A stretch of DNA of 64,000 bases from Cladocopium goreaui. Lineage: Eukaryota > Sar > Dinophyceae > Suessiales > Symbiodiniaceae. Location: positions 59,743 through 123,742 of the forward strand of contig CAMXCT020000810.1 of NCBI GenBank assembly GCA_947184155.2, written 5' to 3'. Positions 34,501 to 49,500 of this stretch are shown in pieces; the first letter of the stretch is position 1; each line of letters begins with the position of its first letter. The notes beneath the pieces were generated by a model. The model did no database searches. It was not told where the DNA came from and worked only from the letters and a program-made list of their open reading frames with translations. The translations under genes were made by a program, and so were the position numbers.

Positions 34501-37500
34501 TTATTGGGATAATCCACTTAACACACCATCCAGAAATGTTCGATATCATTAAACCTGCAATATCATTATACTGGATCCCAAATCATGTTGGTAAAGCAAT
34601 AGTAAACCAGCCCCAATTTTACCATACATGGGTGGTATAAACCATCAAATACTGGTGCTGAATATTCTTGCTATACTCACATTACCCTCTGGTAAACTAA
34701 CATAACTATGGAAAATCACAATTTTTAATGGGTAAATCAACTATAAATTGCCATTCTCAATAGCTATATTTGTTTATCAGAGGGTAATAAGAATGTTTCG
34801 TGATCTGTAAAATCAAGAATATCATGGAATATCAATGGATATCTGGTTGGTTGTTTTTTAATCATTTTGAAAAATATTAGTTAATGGGAAGGATTATCCC
34901 ATATATGTTTGAAACCACCAACCAGATATTTATCATCCCATCAGATATCAATGGCGGCGCCAAGGCGCGGCTTGCACAGCTCCTTTGCCCAGCGGCAGAA
35001 TTACGGCAGGCTCGATGACCTGCGAGTTCGATGGGGATTTCCACGGGGATTTGATGGACCATTCTCTGTAAATAATGGGCCCCCCTCGAAATCGCGTTCA
35101 GTTGAGATATTTCTGTGGCTGAATTAACTATGGTTTATGGTAGATATAACGAAGGAGATAACTATACTTCATGGGGAGAAATGGGGATGTTTTGTGGGGA
35201 TATTTGAGATGTAACTAACCAACCATAGGGTTTTAATTTTGTCCAAAAAAAGGTGTATACCACCCAAATGGTGAACATGACGAACAACCATTGGACTGTT
35301 GAATATCCCTTTCCAGGCGAACCCATTCTGATCTCAAAGATTTCTCTAAATGGATGGAATACCCTCTGGTAAACATACAAAAAACTACGGAAAATCACCA
35401 TTTTTACTGGGTAAATCCACTATGAATGGCCATTTTCAATAGCTTTTTGTATGTTTACCAGAGGGTAACCTGCCATATCTTGGATTTTACAGCACCATCT
35501 TTGTAAACATCGACTCAGCCCGACCATGCGCGCCTGAGCTGCTTCATCGATGACGATGAAGGGAAAGGTGCGGGAATCCAAAGGACCCATGCCACATCCG
35601 ATGCAGGTGGCACAGACCACATCGATGTTCTCCAGCACCGCCTACGGATACGGCGGATACGGATCCACAAAATGAGGGCTTTCACAAAATGGCTTTCCCA
35701 ATGTTCGATGACACCGGAGGGTAGCCTTTTTGTCGGGAAACACATATATATATATATTACATATATATATATAATAGATATATAATAGATATATAATAGA
35801 TATAATATAAAATAAAATAAAATAAAATAAAATAAAATAATATAATATAATATAATATATATAAATACATATTATATGTATACATATTTCTGCAACCATA
35901 GTTTACATCCAAACTCTTGGGGGTGAACTCACCATCTCTAATAGCTAACATGACCCCAGTCCTGCCCAGCCGTCGGTCCGGCACCTTCATTCCCTTGTCC
36001 CCTCTTCTCATGCCGCACTCCTCCAGACGAGTTTCCTGCGAGCAGAATGGAGACCACTTTGGGAATCAATGTAACCACTTCATGATGATTGCCTTTCTGG
36101 GGTCGAATACTGTTCTTTTTTCTCACATACCCATTGTTTTCATCATTTCTGGGTACCCCGTGTGGCAGCGCCACATTGCAAAACCAAACCCCGCCCGACC
36201 ATCCGAATGGCCCATGATATGAGGTAGTTCACAAAGTTCACAATCCCCAAAAGTAGCTAAGTTGACAACCCCCCTGTGGCGCAGTTGGTGTACTTAGTTT
36301 ACTTGTTTACCTCGTGATCTCTCCCACACCAAGGTTCCAATGAGTAGGGCTCTTTGGCCGAGCATAGACCCATTCGCAGCACGCGAACTCCGAATCCATG
36401 CAGCTGTTGCCTCGATCACCATCGGAGATCTCAAGAGCTTAGAAGATCCAATTTGTCAATGGATTGGTTTGGAAAGTCAATGGAAAGTCTATAGTAAACC
36501 ATGGTCACCAACAAAAAGAGCTTTCCGGTGTAAAACTTCGCCATTTTGACTGCTTCTCCTACTCACCTTTTTGCAGCTTCACCCATGAAACCAAAATGGA
36601 ACCCCAACACATCACTATTTCTCATCCGAAAATCATCAAAACCCTACACAACTCTAGGCGTTTCCAATGGTTTCCATACTAAACGTTTTCCATCTCCCAT
36701 TTTCTTCACCGAAAGACGCGATGTTGTCACATCCCTTGTTGCTGAAGGCAGACGCCAACACGGGGCCCCGGTTGCTCTTCAGCCAACCGCAAATGATGGC
36801 TGCAGCCGTGGTGGTTTTACCCGTGCCCGGAGGCCCCTGGATCAAGCTGAAACGCCTGGGCGAAAAAAATCGAATTGGGGTTTCTTGGGAAGACCCCGTG
36901 GAAGAAAAATCGCATTGTTGTGGATATATGGGATTATATCATATTATATCATATCTGAATCATATCTATATAATGGCGATGAATTGTAAAATTGGGCCAA
37001 AAATTTGGTTTAGAAAAGCTCTATTCGTTTGGTCGGCCATTTGTCAGATGGATGACTTGCACTGACATGGTCCGTGCTATTCGTCTTGAAACAACTTTGG
37101 ATAAATCGGATGAGAAAACTCTACCAACAAATCTTATGTCCAATTCTGCTTGAAATACTGCTAGTAATGCATTTTTTTTGCCTTCACACATCTTTTCACT
37201 GTTTCTGTCTGACAAAAGCCGCATTTTCACAGGTCGAATCTTTTGATCTCCCATGATCTCCCTACTCCCTCCCCAGATCGGAAAAATTGCCATGTGCTGA
37301 GGCCTCCTCTGTTCCAGCACCATGTCGCACGCACTTTGCTGCGATTCGTTCAAGGTCTTACTGCTATGAATATCACCTGAGGTCGACATTCGACATGGGA
37401 GCTCAAGCACTGGCAATTTCTTCATGCCAAACTCTAGCAATTTCCTCAGAACCTTTCTGTTTCTTGTGGTTCCAAACAATGGAAAAACATGTTGATGGGA

Positions 37501-40500
37501 TTCCCATGTGTTTTCACAGGCTCACCCATTGTGGACTCCACCCGTCCAGGTGACTCACAGCGCTGTACTTCTCTGCTCCAATGTCCTTCTCCTGAGAAAA
37601 CATGGAGAATTCAGCTACTGAGAAAATGTTTTCCCCCAGTTCGATGATTTTCCTATCCAAACCTCCGTAAAATCGTAACTGGAGGGTTTCCCGTTGCCAA
37701 AATTGATTACCAAAGGGTCGGTTGTAGCAGTTGTAGATACCCGTGGCTGGCAGTAGCCAGAGCTGTCCTTGTCCAGCGAGCTTTGATGGATTTCCATATT
37801 AATTGTTAGATCCACAGGGTATTTTCAATGGCTCTCCCATCTTAACACCATTTTTGTCACCATTTGATTGTTCTAATCCCTTTTCATCAGTTTGGGTCTT
37901 TCATTTTCCACATATAACCCCCATCATATCCCCCTATCAGCATTTTCCCATATAATTCTCCAATAATTCTCATCAGACTCCCACATAATCTCCATAAAAT
38001 GCTCATTTTCCCACATCACCAAAAACCAATCCCTTTTCGAATCTCCACATGACCTAAAAAACCTCAAAATCCTCGTTTCCGGCGTTTCCCCCGTCCTTGG
38101 CAGCCCTGCTGATGTCCGCCTTGGGATTGGGCGCAGCTCGCGTCATGGGGTCCCACTTCGCCGCGCTGGCACTGGACTCGCCGATGTCTGCGTACAAGGC
38201 ATCGGCCAAGGGGGCGCCGGGGAGCAGCAAGCCGCAGAGGTTCGCGTTGTAGTTCAACTTCTGAATGGAATCCTGGAGCCCATGATTGGCAAGGCCGGTA
38301 AGGCAACTTGGTGGATAAAACATGATAAAACTAGATGAACGGTCACGGTCCATGGTATCATATGGTATCAGTCTTTTTTACCTGAATTGGGATGTTAAGA
38401 ACGGAATCCTGATCAATTCTGGAGATTTGGGGACCATCAGCGCCATCCACATCTAGATTCCAGATTAATTTGGCTATAGCGGCTGTGCGCACCATGCCAA
38501 GTGTATAAGCAAAAGTCTCCACGGCAGCCGGTTCTTTTCTCTGTACCAGGAAGTGGTCCGCAACTGGTTGGGAACTCAAGAGACTGCCAATCATTGCAAA
38601 GTATCACCAAGCATCCATTTGTGGTTCTTGGATTGCAAATCACGGCGGCTTCAATGGGAATGGCCTAGTTTATCCGTCATCAACTGGTCACCCAGCCAAA
38701 CTAGTGGTATCTAGTGATCAATGAGTTTTGCCACACATGCTGAGCATAACTGAGCCATCCCCCGTCATAATATTTTAAAATATTTTAAACTTTAAACTTT
38801 TAAACGCTTTCGTTCGGCCAACCTAAATCTCTCTGCGTCAGTTGGCCTCACCGAACACAACTACGCGGCACCTCGCACTGTGCGTTGAACCTGACGATGG
38901 ACACTTGGTCGTGCGACTTCCAGTGAGAGCGACTTGATGAGTGCAGGATCTCCGAAACCTGACGTGGCTGTCGTGGCTGTCGTCACCTTGGCATCCGAGG
39001 TCTTCTGTTTCTTCTGTTTCTTGCGTTTCTTCTCCCTGGATTTGGAGCCGGTGGATTCCTTGGAGAAAAACGCTACGGGCAACACCGTTTCCGTTTTCTC
39101 CGATGTCTCCACGTTGTCTCCGTGGCTCTCCATCACGCCCGAAGGCATCTAACCAACACGAAACGGACTGGTCCACGTAACGGCTGGTCCACGTGACGAT
39201 GAGCCAAGAAACTGCGCAGCATTCGATTGCCACATGACGGGTGTGAGCCTAGAATCCTAAACTGAAACGGAGCACGAGCCCCAGAGAATATGACGAAATG
39301 CTCTGTCTCCTCTTGTGTGTTCAGTGTCAAATGCTGCATGGCACACCTGTACTCTACACAGAAATGTCACCGAACTGTGGAAATACAGAGGTGGATATTG
39401 CCCAGAAGCAACTGCATAGGAAAGATGGAACAACCCTGCATCCAAGTGCCAACCCACATTCCATCCAAAAGATAGATAGAAAGACTGCACCATTTGGTCA
39501 ATGTTTGGCTCATGTTCCATTCCAATTGGTGTTTATGTTCATGTTCGATCCACTTGAACATAGTTTGGATTTTTGAAGAAATACCAAAAGCCATCCACCT
39601 TTATGATTCTTGACCAGTGCCCGCCTGTTGACGAATTAACCACTTTTTTTGACAAGTAAGACCCACCAATTTAAATGGGTCCGTTTTTTTTTGACTCATT
39701 TGTACTAATTTCCTACTTTTATGGGTGCCGGTTGAACACTCTACATGTGTCGAAGCGGTAGAATGCAAGTATCTGGCTGGTTGAATCCCAATTTCCATGG
39801 CTGAAATCTCCATTTTCCTTTTCCACAAATGGCTATCCCCAAAATCCACATTGATGTTCGCAAAACCTCCATGAAATCATGGCTTCAAACCTCCACATCT
39901 CACTTTAGGAAAACATCTGAAATCCCCACAAACCGCCATTTTCCTCCATTTTTTCCTCCATTTTCATGGCTTAAAATTTCACCATTTTTCCACCGCCCCG
40001 GCTAAGCCACTGCCCGGGCACCCGTGGGTTCGCTGCTTGATCCACACCCAGACATCGTTGGAGCTCGTCCAGCATGCGGTCGATGCGCTTGTTGGCCACG
40101 ATGTTGGGACCCAAATCCACACGGTACCTGGAGCTTTTGAAAATGCTATGCTGAAGACTGGGCAACCATAGATGAGTTATATATCCATAGTTAATATATG
40201 ATGGTAATATATGATAGTCTATCTATATATGAGTAAAATGATGTTAATATATGATGTTAATATATGATTATATATGTATACATCCATAGATGAGTTAACT
40301 ATATATCCATAGTTTAGATAAGTTTTTTCTAGGGGGTTGATGTTAAACCACCAAAGACCTGGGGACTTCATCAATTTTGGTGTCCACCTGGGTTCAGCAT
40401 CAAAATTCTGGATTTAAGCTACGTGGACAGCACATACCTGGGCATAACTACAGGAAGGGACCCCAAGATAAGTAAGTTGCTGTGGGGCACTAGTTTCATT

Positions 40501-43500
40501 GGGTTTATAATGGATATACTCATAGTGAGACGAGTTTACAAACCAACAAGTGGGGAAATGATCTACAAATCGTGAATTTTCCATATCTATATTCATTTAT
40601 TGCAGGGGAGCTACCAACGAAAAAACGGGCATGTTGATCGCCAATCATCCACGACCATCGTGGTCCGACTTGGAACTTCACCATCGTTGCAGCCGGAAAG
40701 ATAGAATCAATTCCAAGGGCAATGACAGGGAAAACTCTTCCTTCCACATTCGGAATCGAATCAAACATGGGAATTTCACCCACCAATATGAAGTTCAGAC
40801 ACAGCAAAATTGTGATTTTTCACATTATGCTCAAAAGAAAAAAACTGGCTCCGGAAATGGTTTGTGATTGAGCCAGCTGCCCAAAAAATCTACCCATGGG
40901 TGAGCACATCCATAGGTACGGAGATCCCACTTTATCTATCTATCTATCTGTCTAGTCTAGTCTAGTCCAATCCAATCCAATCCAATCTATCTATCCCGTG
41001 ATATAATTCCACAAAATCCCATTAAATCGCATAGAAGAGTCGATAGAAGTAATCTCTCACCCGATCAACTCCCCACGTCGCCGAGTGGCAGATCCTTTCC
41101 TCCGGTGGAGGGCAGGCGCTCGTATGGGGTGCTCAAAATCATGGTGTTGTCGCGGATACCTCTGGCGGTGTGTTGCACCGTTGAAAGATGCGATGCTTTA
41201 CCATTTCTGGTAAACTAACATAACTATGGAAAATCACAATTTTTGATGGGAAAATCCACTAGAAACGGTGATTTTCTATAGTTATGTTACAGTAAATTAC
41301 CAGAGGGTACCATTTCTACTGCTTTCTTTAAAAATCAAGCACAGAAGAACTATGGAGGTTTTCCAAACATCGGGCTATTCTGATGCTTTACAGTTCATAT
41401 TTTCGAAACCATCCAGCAGCGACTCACCAGCCATGAGGGAACCCGTTTCCACTGCGAAGTGAGTTGCTTTCGACCTCCGCCGAGATGGTTTTCTTGGGAT
41501 CCTGGAAGCGGTGAAATCTCATCCTGTGATGGCTTGATCCACCAGTTCCACATCGAAATGGACCCATGTCGGGTAGCATTTTTAGGACCAAAAAAGTGAG
41601 TTGTTGGTGATTTGTCCCATTCTATACCAATTATACCCCCATTATATCCCCAAATGGGTTCAATCCCCATTAAACCTATCTTCACCATAAAAATCAAGGT
41701 GAAGATTGGTTTATGAAGATAGATTCAACAGGAATTTCACCAATATGTGGGTCTGAATCAATCAAATATATCTGGCTGACCATATTTCACGATCTTTCCT
41801 TGAATACCCTCTGGTAAACTAACATAACTATGGAAAATCACAATTTTTCATGGGAAAATCCACTAGAAATGGTGATTTTCTATAGTTATGTTAAATTACC
41901 AGAGGGTATATACCAGTCACAATTACGATTGTTGGTTATGTCCTTTGTAGTATCCAAGTGCATCCCCAAAGTTCGATGATTTGCCCATGATTTCTTACAC
42001 AAATGCTATCACACTCTATCATTTTCAGGCTTTTCCCAGATGTTTTCCCACATTTTCTCGTAAAAAATGGCTTTTCCCATATGATTTCCTACATTTTCCC
42101 GTAAAAAATAACTTTTCTCATATGTTTTCCCCATGTTTTCCATAGGATTTTCCCATTTTCCCCGTGATTTTCTCGGTGAATCGCCCAGTTTTCACAAATT
42201 CCCCACCTCGAGGTCAACGCCGCCGTCCACGGTGCTGAGCAAAACCGCGCGGCCGAACTTGATCTCCTGGAGAACCAAAAAAAATGTTAATTCAATGGAT
42301 TGGTTTAAATGGACAGGTTTCATCGGAATCGTGGGGAACATCACCAGTTTGAATGGCTAGTTCATCTATAAATAATCTACCCTCTGTTTATTTGTTACAT
42401 AGCCATGGAAAATGGCCCATTTATAGATGGGTTTACCGAACTTAAAAATGGTGATTTTCCATGGCTATGTTAAAAAACCAGAGGGTAATAGTATAGATAA
42501 TATAGTATAGATATGTATCATGATATGTATAGATATGTATCATGATAATTCATGATAATTGATGATATGTATCTCATTTAGTATAGATCGATGGTTATTA
42601 ATATATAAATGATCATTTATTGATGGTATCTGTACTATATGTTGATGTACTTATTAATATTATCTCCTATAGATATAGATAAATTAATATACTTGCCATT
42701 GATGATATTGATGGTTATTAACTATTATCAACCATGAACAAATTTGAACACCCGATGGGGTTTGCTTGTTTTTAATGGAGACACACATAGAAACACCCCA
42801 ATCTATGTCTATTTTAATGGGAAATAATATGGGGACATGTTGATAACGTCACCATGACGGATTGTGATATCAATGATTTTAGAACTGGTTACTCCAGTAA
42901 ATGATCATAGACCCTGAAAACAGCATTTTTTTAGTGGAAACTAATCTTCCAACCCCGAACTTATGGAAGGATCAATGCTAATTTACTGGAGTCAGTTCGT
43001 GAAAAAAAACATATCACTGATAAAATCATTGATATATCAAAAATAAAAAATATAAATTACTTGAAGCCCATTGTTCCATATTTTTCCCAGTGGGGAAACC
43101 CACCTGGCCCAAGCCACATCTTTTCGTCAGTTTCAATAGGTTTCTCGGGATAATCCCAGGGGAACGAAGAGTTTTTGGGCACCAAAAAATCTCACAGATC
43201 ACGGGGCCCCCGTTGTCGAGCGAGCGATCGCGTGAACCGACACGCCTAAAAATTCAGTGGCTGAATAAACGTGGTTTATGGTATATATATATATATACAC
43301 ATACCCTCCGGTAAACTAACATAACTATGGAAATCACCATTTCTAATGGGAAAATCCACTATAACTGGCCATTTTCAATAGCTATTTTAAATTACCAGAG
43401 GGTATATATAACATGATATTATATGATACAACTACATAAGTATAGTTACATAGTTCTTGGGCTTTTTAGCCAACGTGAAAACATCACATCATGGGGCCCC

Positions 43501-46500
43501 ATTGATGGCCAAGGGGGCCATCTGAAAAGGATCCGGTTTCAACGGATGGCATGGGCTCTGAAAGGGTACCCTCCGGACCATGGCTTGCTGGACTCTCCAG
43601 TTCGATGACTTGATGACTTTGCGAACTACCCTCTGGTTATGTCAAAATAGCTATTGAACATGGCCATAGAAATAGTGGATTTTCCCATTAAACATGGTGA
43701 TTTTCCATAGTTATGTTAGTTTACCAGAGGGTAAACCTCCAGTTTACGGAGGAGGGATTTCCGTTTGCCAAGTTGAATAACACAAAAGAGGGCTGTTGAA
43801 CTCCGAGCGTTCACATCCCCAGATTTTCCATTCAATCCCAATAAAACGCGATTTTTATGGCTTCACCACGGAATCAATGGTTCATCATTGGTGAATCAAT
43901 ATGTTCCCCATGAAATTGGCATGGCAAGGTCGCAGTGGGCCGATCTTTCCATCCCAGTCTCCGAGAGGTATGGCATGCGCCAGCCATCGGGCCACAGGGT
44001 CACACGGCCATAGACGGCATCAAACTCAGCGGACAATCCTCGGAGAATTCATGGATCGGAGAATGTCTGGAGAAGGGATGGGATCCCTTCCGGATTCCAT
44101 CCATTTGAATCCAATATTTTCGGAATCCACATGGAACATTCCGAAAATCCCCCATTTTTTTCGGGAATTTTTCTGACTGGAATGAACATTCCACAGACCC
44201 AGGTGTATCCAAGTGGCCGGCAACGCCAATGCCCTCATCCTGGCGCCGAGCAAGTGACCGGGGAAACCCCAACTGCATACATTGCATTGCCACATGGCAT
44301 ACACGTTACTTCGCCTGCATACTGATCATCGTGATCCCACCTGCAGCTGCCGAGTGCTTCTCTTCTGGACCTTTTCGAGCACCGCCTGTCTTTCGGCTTC
44401 GTATTCCAACTCCAAGCTGGAAGTGAAGTGTCTCACGTAGGCATCCAGCGAGCTTCGCCATTCCTGCCATGAATCTCAGCATCTGCATCTGACTGAATGT
44501 AGCTCCCTACCATCCACGTCACCATCCATCCAGCACCCATTTTTGTTGCTTGAATCTCATTCTTGTTGATCAAATCCCCATGTTTCTTGCTTCACCAAAA
44601 ATAAATCCACCATTCCACTCAAAAGCCCCCCAAATTGCTCCATCTTGCCATTTTTCAGCACAAAAAAAACCCATCATCCTCATCCTCATCCTCATCCTAC
44701 CCATCGTTTCCATGAGCCACATCATCCCGCTTAGTAAACCTGATGGTTAATCCGGTTAATTCCCAAATATTCATGATGAAGCCCCATATCTTCCAATCAA
44801 TCTTCACTTGGATGGTCCCATGGATCACTGCTTGGTGGTGCGTTTTGTGCCCATCTTGAAAAATCATGGAGTGAAAGTCAATGGGTTTCAGATGACATCC
44901 CATATATGAAATGGAAAATAAAACATGTTCCAAACCACCAACCAGATCATTAAGTGCTTAATCGCCAGTCCGTTACTTCACCTGTTTTAATCAGTCCGGA
45001 CGATTCACCTTTTTGTTAGATCCTCCAGGTCGATGTTTTTTGTGAATTTTCCCCATAGTTGATGCTTCATCAAAATGATCTCCATACACAAATCCCCATT
45101 CTTGATGGGTTAGATCCCATATTTTCCCTATAAGTCCCTATAAGTATCATGGGTTAGATATGGTTAGATCATATATGGGTTGATTCGAAGTTCCCAAAAA
45201 TGGACATCCCCGTCATCCTCACAAAAATTGTTCCACATCTTTTCCACCCTTCTCAAGGAGTTCAAGGAGTTCTTTCTGACCCATCTAAAAATCCCGATCA
45301 TCCATCATCCCCATATATTTTCCCATCTCCATCCATCATTTTCCACAGTTAAGGCCATGTATTAGTTATAACTGGTTATTTCTATGGGAACCCATAGATT
45401 CTATAAATGGGCTGACTTGTTGCTACAAAAATAACTGGTTGTGTTTTTCACTCGGGCCATTTTTTTTTTGTCAAAAAATCCCCACCTGGGTGAGTCCCCC
45501 GGCTTGTTCCACCGTGCGCCAACCGTAGGGCGTCAACACAAACTTGGGCCCCGCGTCGCCGCCGGCATCGGCGGCGGGTTCGGTGACGCTGGGCCCGGCG
45601 CCCGAGATGCGCGTGGGGTGCGGCACCAACTGGGCCTCGGCGATCCACTTGAAGCCTGGCCGTGACCATGGGACAAGCCGTTGGGACGACAATGGTCATG
45701 GCATGGGGATAGAAAACCATAGAAAAACCATAGAAAACCCATAGGAAACCATAGAAAACCCATAGGAAAATGGTGACTTAAGCTAGAACAAATCCATGAT
45801 TTTTATGGGATTTTAGCAACAAAAGTGAGGATGTCATGGGAATATACTGGCTTATCTTGATGTATAGCATGAATAGATATGGGGAAACCATCCAAGATGG
45901 GGTTTTTTATGGGATATGACATGGTACTAATGGTGTTTTTTGGGTGATTTAACCATCAAACTATGGGGATTTAAACAAGAAACATGATGGTAGAATGGGA
46001 TATTCATGGGATGTAACGGAAGAATTGGGATGGATGATGGAGTAAGCAACAAAGATGGGGAGCTAGCAATTTATATGGGCAGTTTCGAGGGGATGTAGAG
46101 TCAACAATCAATGGATACATTGGGCTGCAGAACAACCAACATATGGTGGGGGAAGCTGTCAATATTTCTAAGATTGTCCAAGTACTTTTTGCAAGTTTAC
46201 AGCAACTGACCAGGAACAAAACAAAATGAGGAAACCATGAAAACCGGCCAAAAAAGTGATTACATCATAATCCAAGATGATACCAGTAACAGAAACTTGC
46301 CCATGTTTTTTAGAGTTACATACAGTTAGCCTCCAGTAATGTGGCAATGGAAACACCTCATTCAAAATGGTGATTTTCTATGATTTTCTCAGATATCATG
46401 GATCATTTCACCATCCCAATAAACCTAATTTTTCTCAGATATGATATAACTATAGCTGATTTTTCACCTCCAGCAAGGCAAATTTCCGTTCAGTTCGCCA

Positions 46501-49500
46501 CCTTGGAGTCCCAGTTGGGGTTTTGGAACATTTCCATTATGCCATCACATCCCCATGATCCCATGAAAAAAATCCCAATAAAACTGCGCAGTTTTTAATC
46601 TGTGTGTGAAATCTTTGTGTTGGTAAAACAACAAGTCATCTGGTTGGTGGTGCGTTTTGTGCCCATCTTGAAAAATCATGGAGTTCGTCAATGGGAAGGA
46701 TGACATCCCATATATTATGGACAATAACCTCCAGTTGCAAGGGATTTCCCATGAAACATCCCAATAAAACAGCAGTTTTATCTGTTTGTTAAATCAATGT
46801 TGGTAAAACAATTTCAACAAACATTAGGATAATATCATATAAACCATCATAAATGGATAATATGATGGATCATTTCACCAATTTCATAAACCATCCCCTG
46901 TTATTTCACCATTTTTGGTGATGAACTTCACAAAACTCTTCCGGTGGCATTTCGCCTCCAGACAATGGAGGAGCTCCACCGGATCCATCGAAGGAGATGG
47001 AGAAGGTGGCCTCTTTGGTGTAGACATGGGGAAACAACGGCACGCCTGGCGCACACAGCGTGTCACATGTGGAAAAGTGTGGAAAAGGTGCGTTTGAAAT
47101 GTAGATCTTCCGGATTTGAAAAGGGGTTTTCCATGGTTTTTTTCCACATCTAGTTTACCCCAGGGTAAGTTGTGGCAAGTTATTGCAAGTTATGGCTGAG
47201 TTGGAAGATGCACGTGCACAGTGACTCAGTGGTCCATTTCATTCCATTTCCACATCTATTTCTGGGCATTCCCATAATTTCTTGCTTGCACTTCCACAGA
47301 TTTAGGATCTAACAGCTTCACGCATTTGGACACCCCGAACGCGCCTGATAGCTCTTTGCCGAACGTGAAGCAATCGCCTTGGACACTCTTCATGTTCCGC
47401 AACAACACACACATGGAAGGACGGTTTTTAGCTCTTGATATCCAACAAGACTGCCTCGACCCTTCAAGTCGACGCACCTTCCAGTTGACGTCCCTGTTGA
47501 GGGCAGGATTAACATACGAATCATACGGACATGAAACTGAGTAGTATGGACCACATTTTTCAACATCATGTCAAGGTTATATCCCTTGGGTGTTCGCTTC
47601 GTATTCCACATTGCCAAATGTTCACGGCTCAGGGGTGAACCGGGGATGGTGAGTGAACCCCATCCTTGATGGTTTAAATCCTCTAAACAATAGTGAAGTA
47701 GACATATTTCACCATCCTTTTTGCCACTTTTTTTTAAAGATATTCCAAGTTACAGGGGGGTATAACTCAGTATAACCATGCTTGACTTATTCCCATGAAA
47801 CGATGACCCGAAAACACCAGGTTTTAGCATGTTATAATTCGATAAAGAATCATTCATATTATAGTATAGCAATATTTTATTGCATGTAACATTTTTCACA
47901 CACCCAATTTTAATGGTATTTTAGCCATGCCATTGCGCCCAGGAACCCGGAATCTCGCGGCCATTTTTGAAGTAGAGGATGGCCCTTCTTTCCAGGTCGA
48001 CACAGCAGGTGATGGCATCATCCTTTTTGGTGACGGGAGCGCTGGCTGCTGGTAAATTTTCACCATGATTTTTTAGCATCAACAATGGGGATTCTTCAAT
48101 GGGATTTAATGGAATAGTCATTTGATCATATGAATGGGATTTAATGGGATTTAAATGGGATTTAATGGGATTTCATGATGGCATATGATGGCTGATTGAT
48201 GAATTTTGGGTGAATGATGGCTTTTGCTGATGTTTTTTAGCGGCTTTGTAAAGCCCTGTTTTTTTTTGAACCGGGTGCCACCAGGGGGTCAGCCATTCAC
48301 GGTGAGGCCCCCGAAAAAACAATAATGTTTCACCAGTCGAAACATTGTGATTTCATGGGATTTCGACACTGCTGATTTATGATAGCTAAGTTGGTGCTTT
48401 TATACCCTCCGGTAAACATACAAAAAGCATCAAAAAGCTATTGGAAATGTCCATTTATAGTGGATTTACCCATAAAAAATGGTGATTTTCCATAGTTATG
48501 TTAGTTTACCAGAGGGTAACTACAATTAATGGTTCATGAAAGGGAGATATAAATGTAGAGTTACGCGTAGAGTACTCATGGTTTTTTTCAACCAACGGTG
48601 ATCCGTTGATTAGCCACCAATCAACCCATCAACGGAGGTATATCCAGATTGTTGGTGAGTTATATCCATGACATATCCCCCATTTATAGATATCTATAGA
48701 TTCTTTTACCATGAAATATCCCATGACTAAGCCAGCTTTTCTGATCAAGTTGACCCATGGCTCTGTTTTGCCCATGTTTTATGGTGTTTTGATGGATCCC
48801 CAAGTGGTTTGGCTCGATGTTTTTCGCCGTCCTTGCCGAAGGTTTGACCAAACTTCTCGAAGTTTCCCGCGTGACTCTTCGTGGCAGTGCCGCCAAATCC
48901 CCAGGAGAATCGATCCTCGGGATCAGCACCATCCAAAATAAACCTCCGAAAAGAAGGTGGTGCCCCAGGTAACTATTGGTATGTTTATTGGTATGTTTAT
49001 TGGTATGTTTATTGATGTTTATTGATGTTTATTGATGTTTATAAATCACAAATCATAAATCAGTTTGTAACTAGTTCGATTGAGATCTACCATGAAGTGA
49101 AATTGGAGTTATAAAAGCACCAACTTAGCTATCATGAATCAGCAGTGTCGAAATCCCATGAAATACCCATTTTTGTTGGTTAAGTCTCGGTTACCCTCTG
49201 GTAATTTAACATAGCTATGGACATCACCATTTTCAATGGGAAAATCCACTATAAATGGTCATTTTCAATAGCTATGTTAAATTACCAGAGGTTATATCCC
49301 ATTAAATCCCATTAAACCACCATTTTCCTATGGTTTTCCTATGGTTATGTTAAATTACCAGAGGGTAAGTCTCCATTTTCCAAGGCACAGTTCCCAGGGC
49401 CAACTTGGAGTTCTCCATGGACCAACCGATGCGCAGGTTGCCACCGGTCTCGTTCCACACGCAGAAGGCCCAGAGCCCTTCAGCCGCCACGCCGCAATCG

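Noticed and set aside
40520..40807. 95-codon minus-strand frame ([20 protein letters not shown]) as an exon of the large gene
   Set aside because: Coding-like in places, but no acceptor or donor keeps phase with neighbouring exons and UPF1-like helicases have no matching segment; left out.
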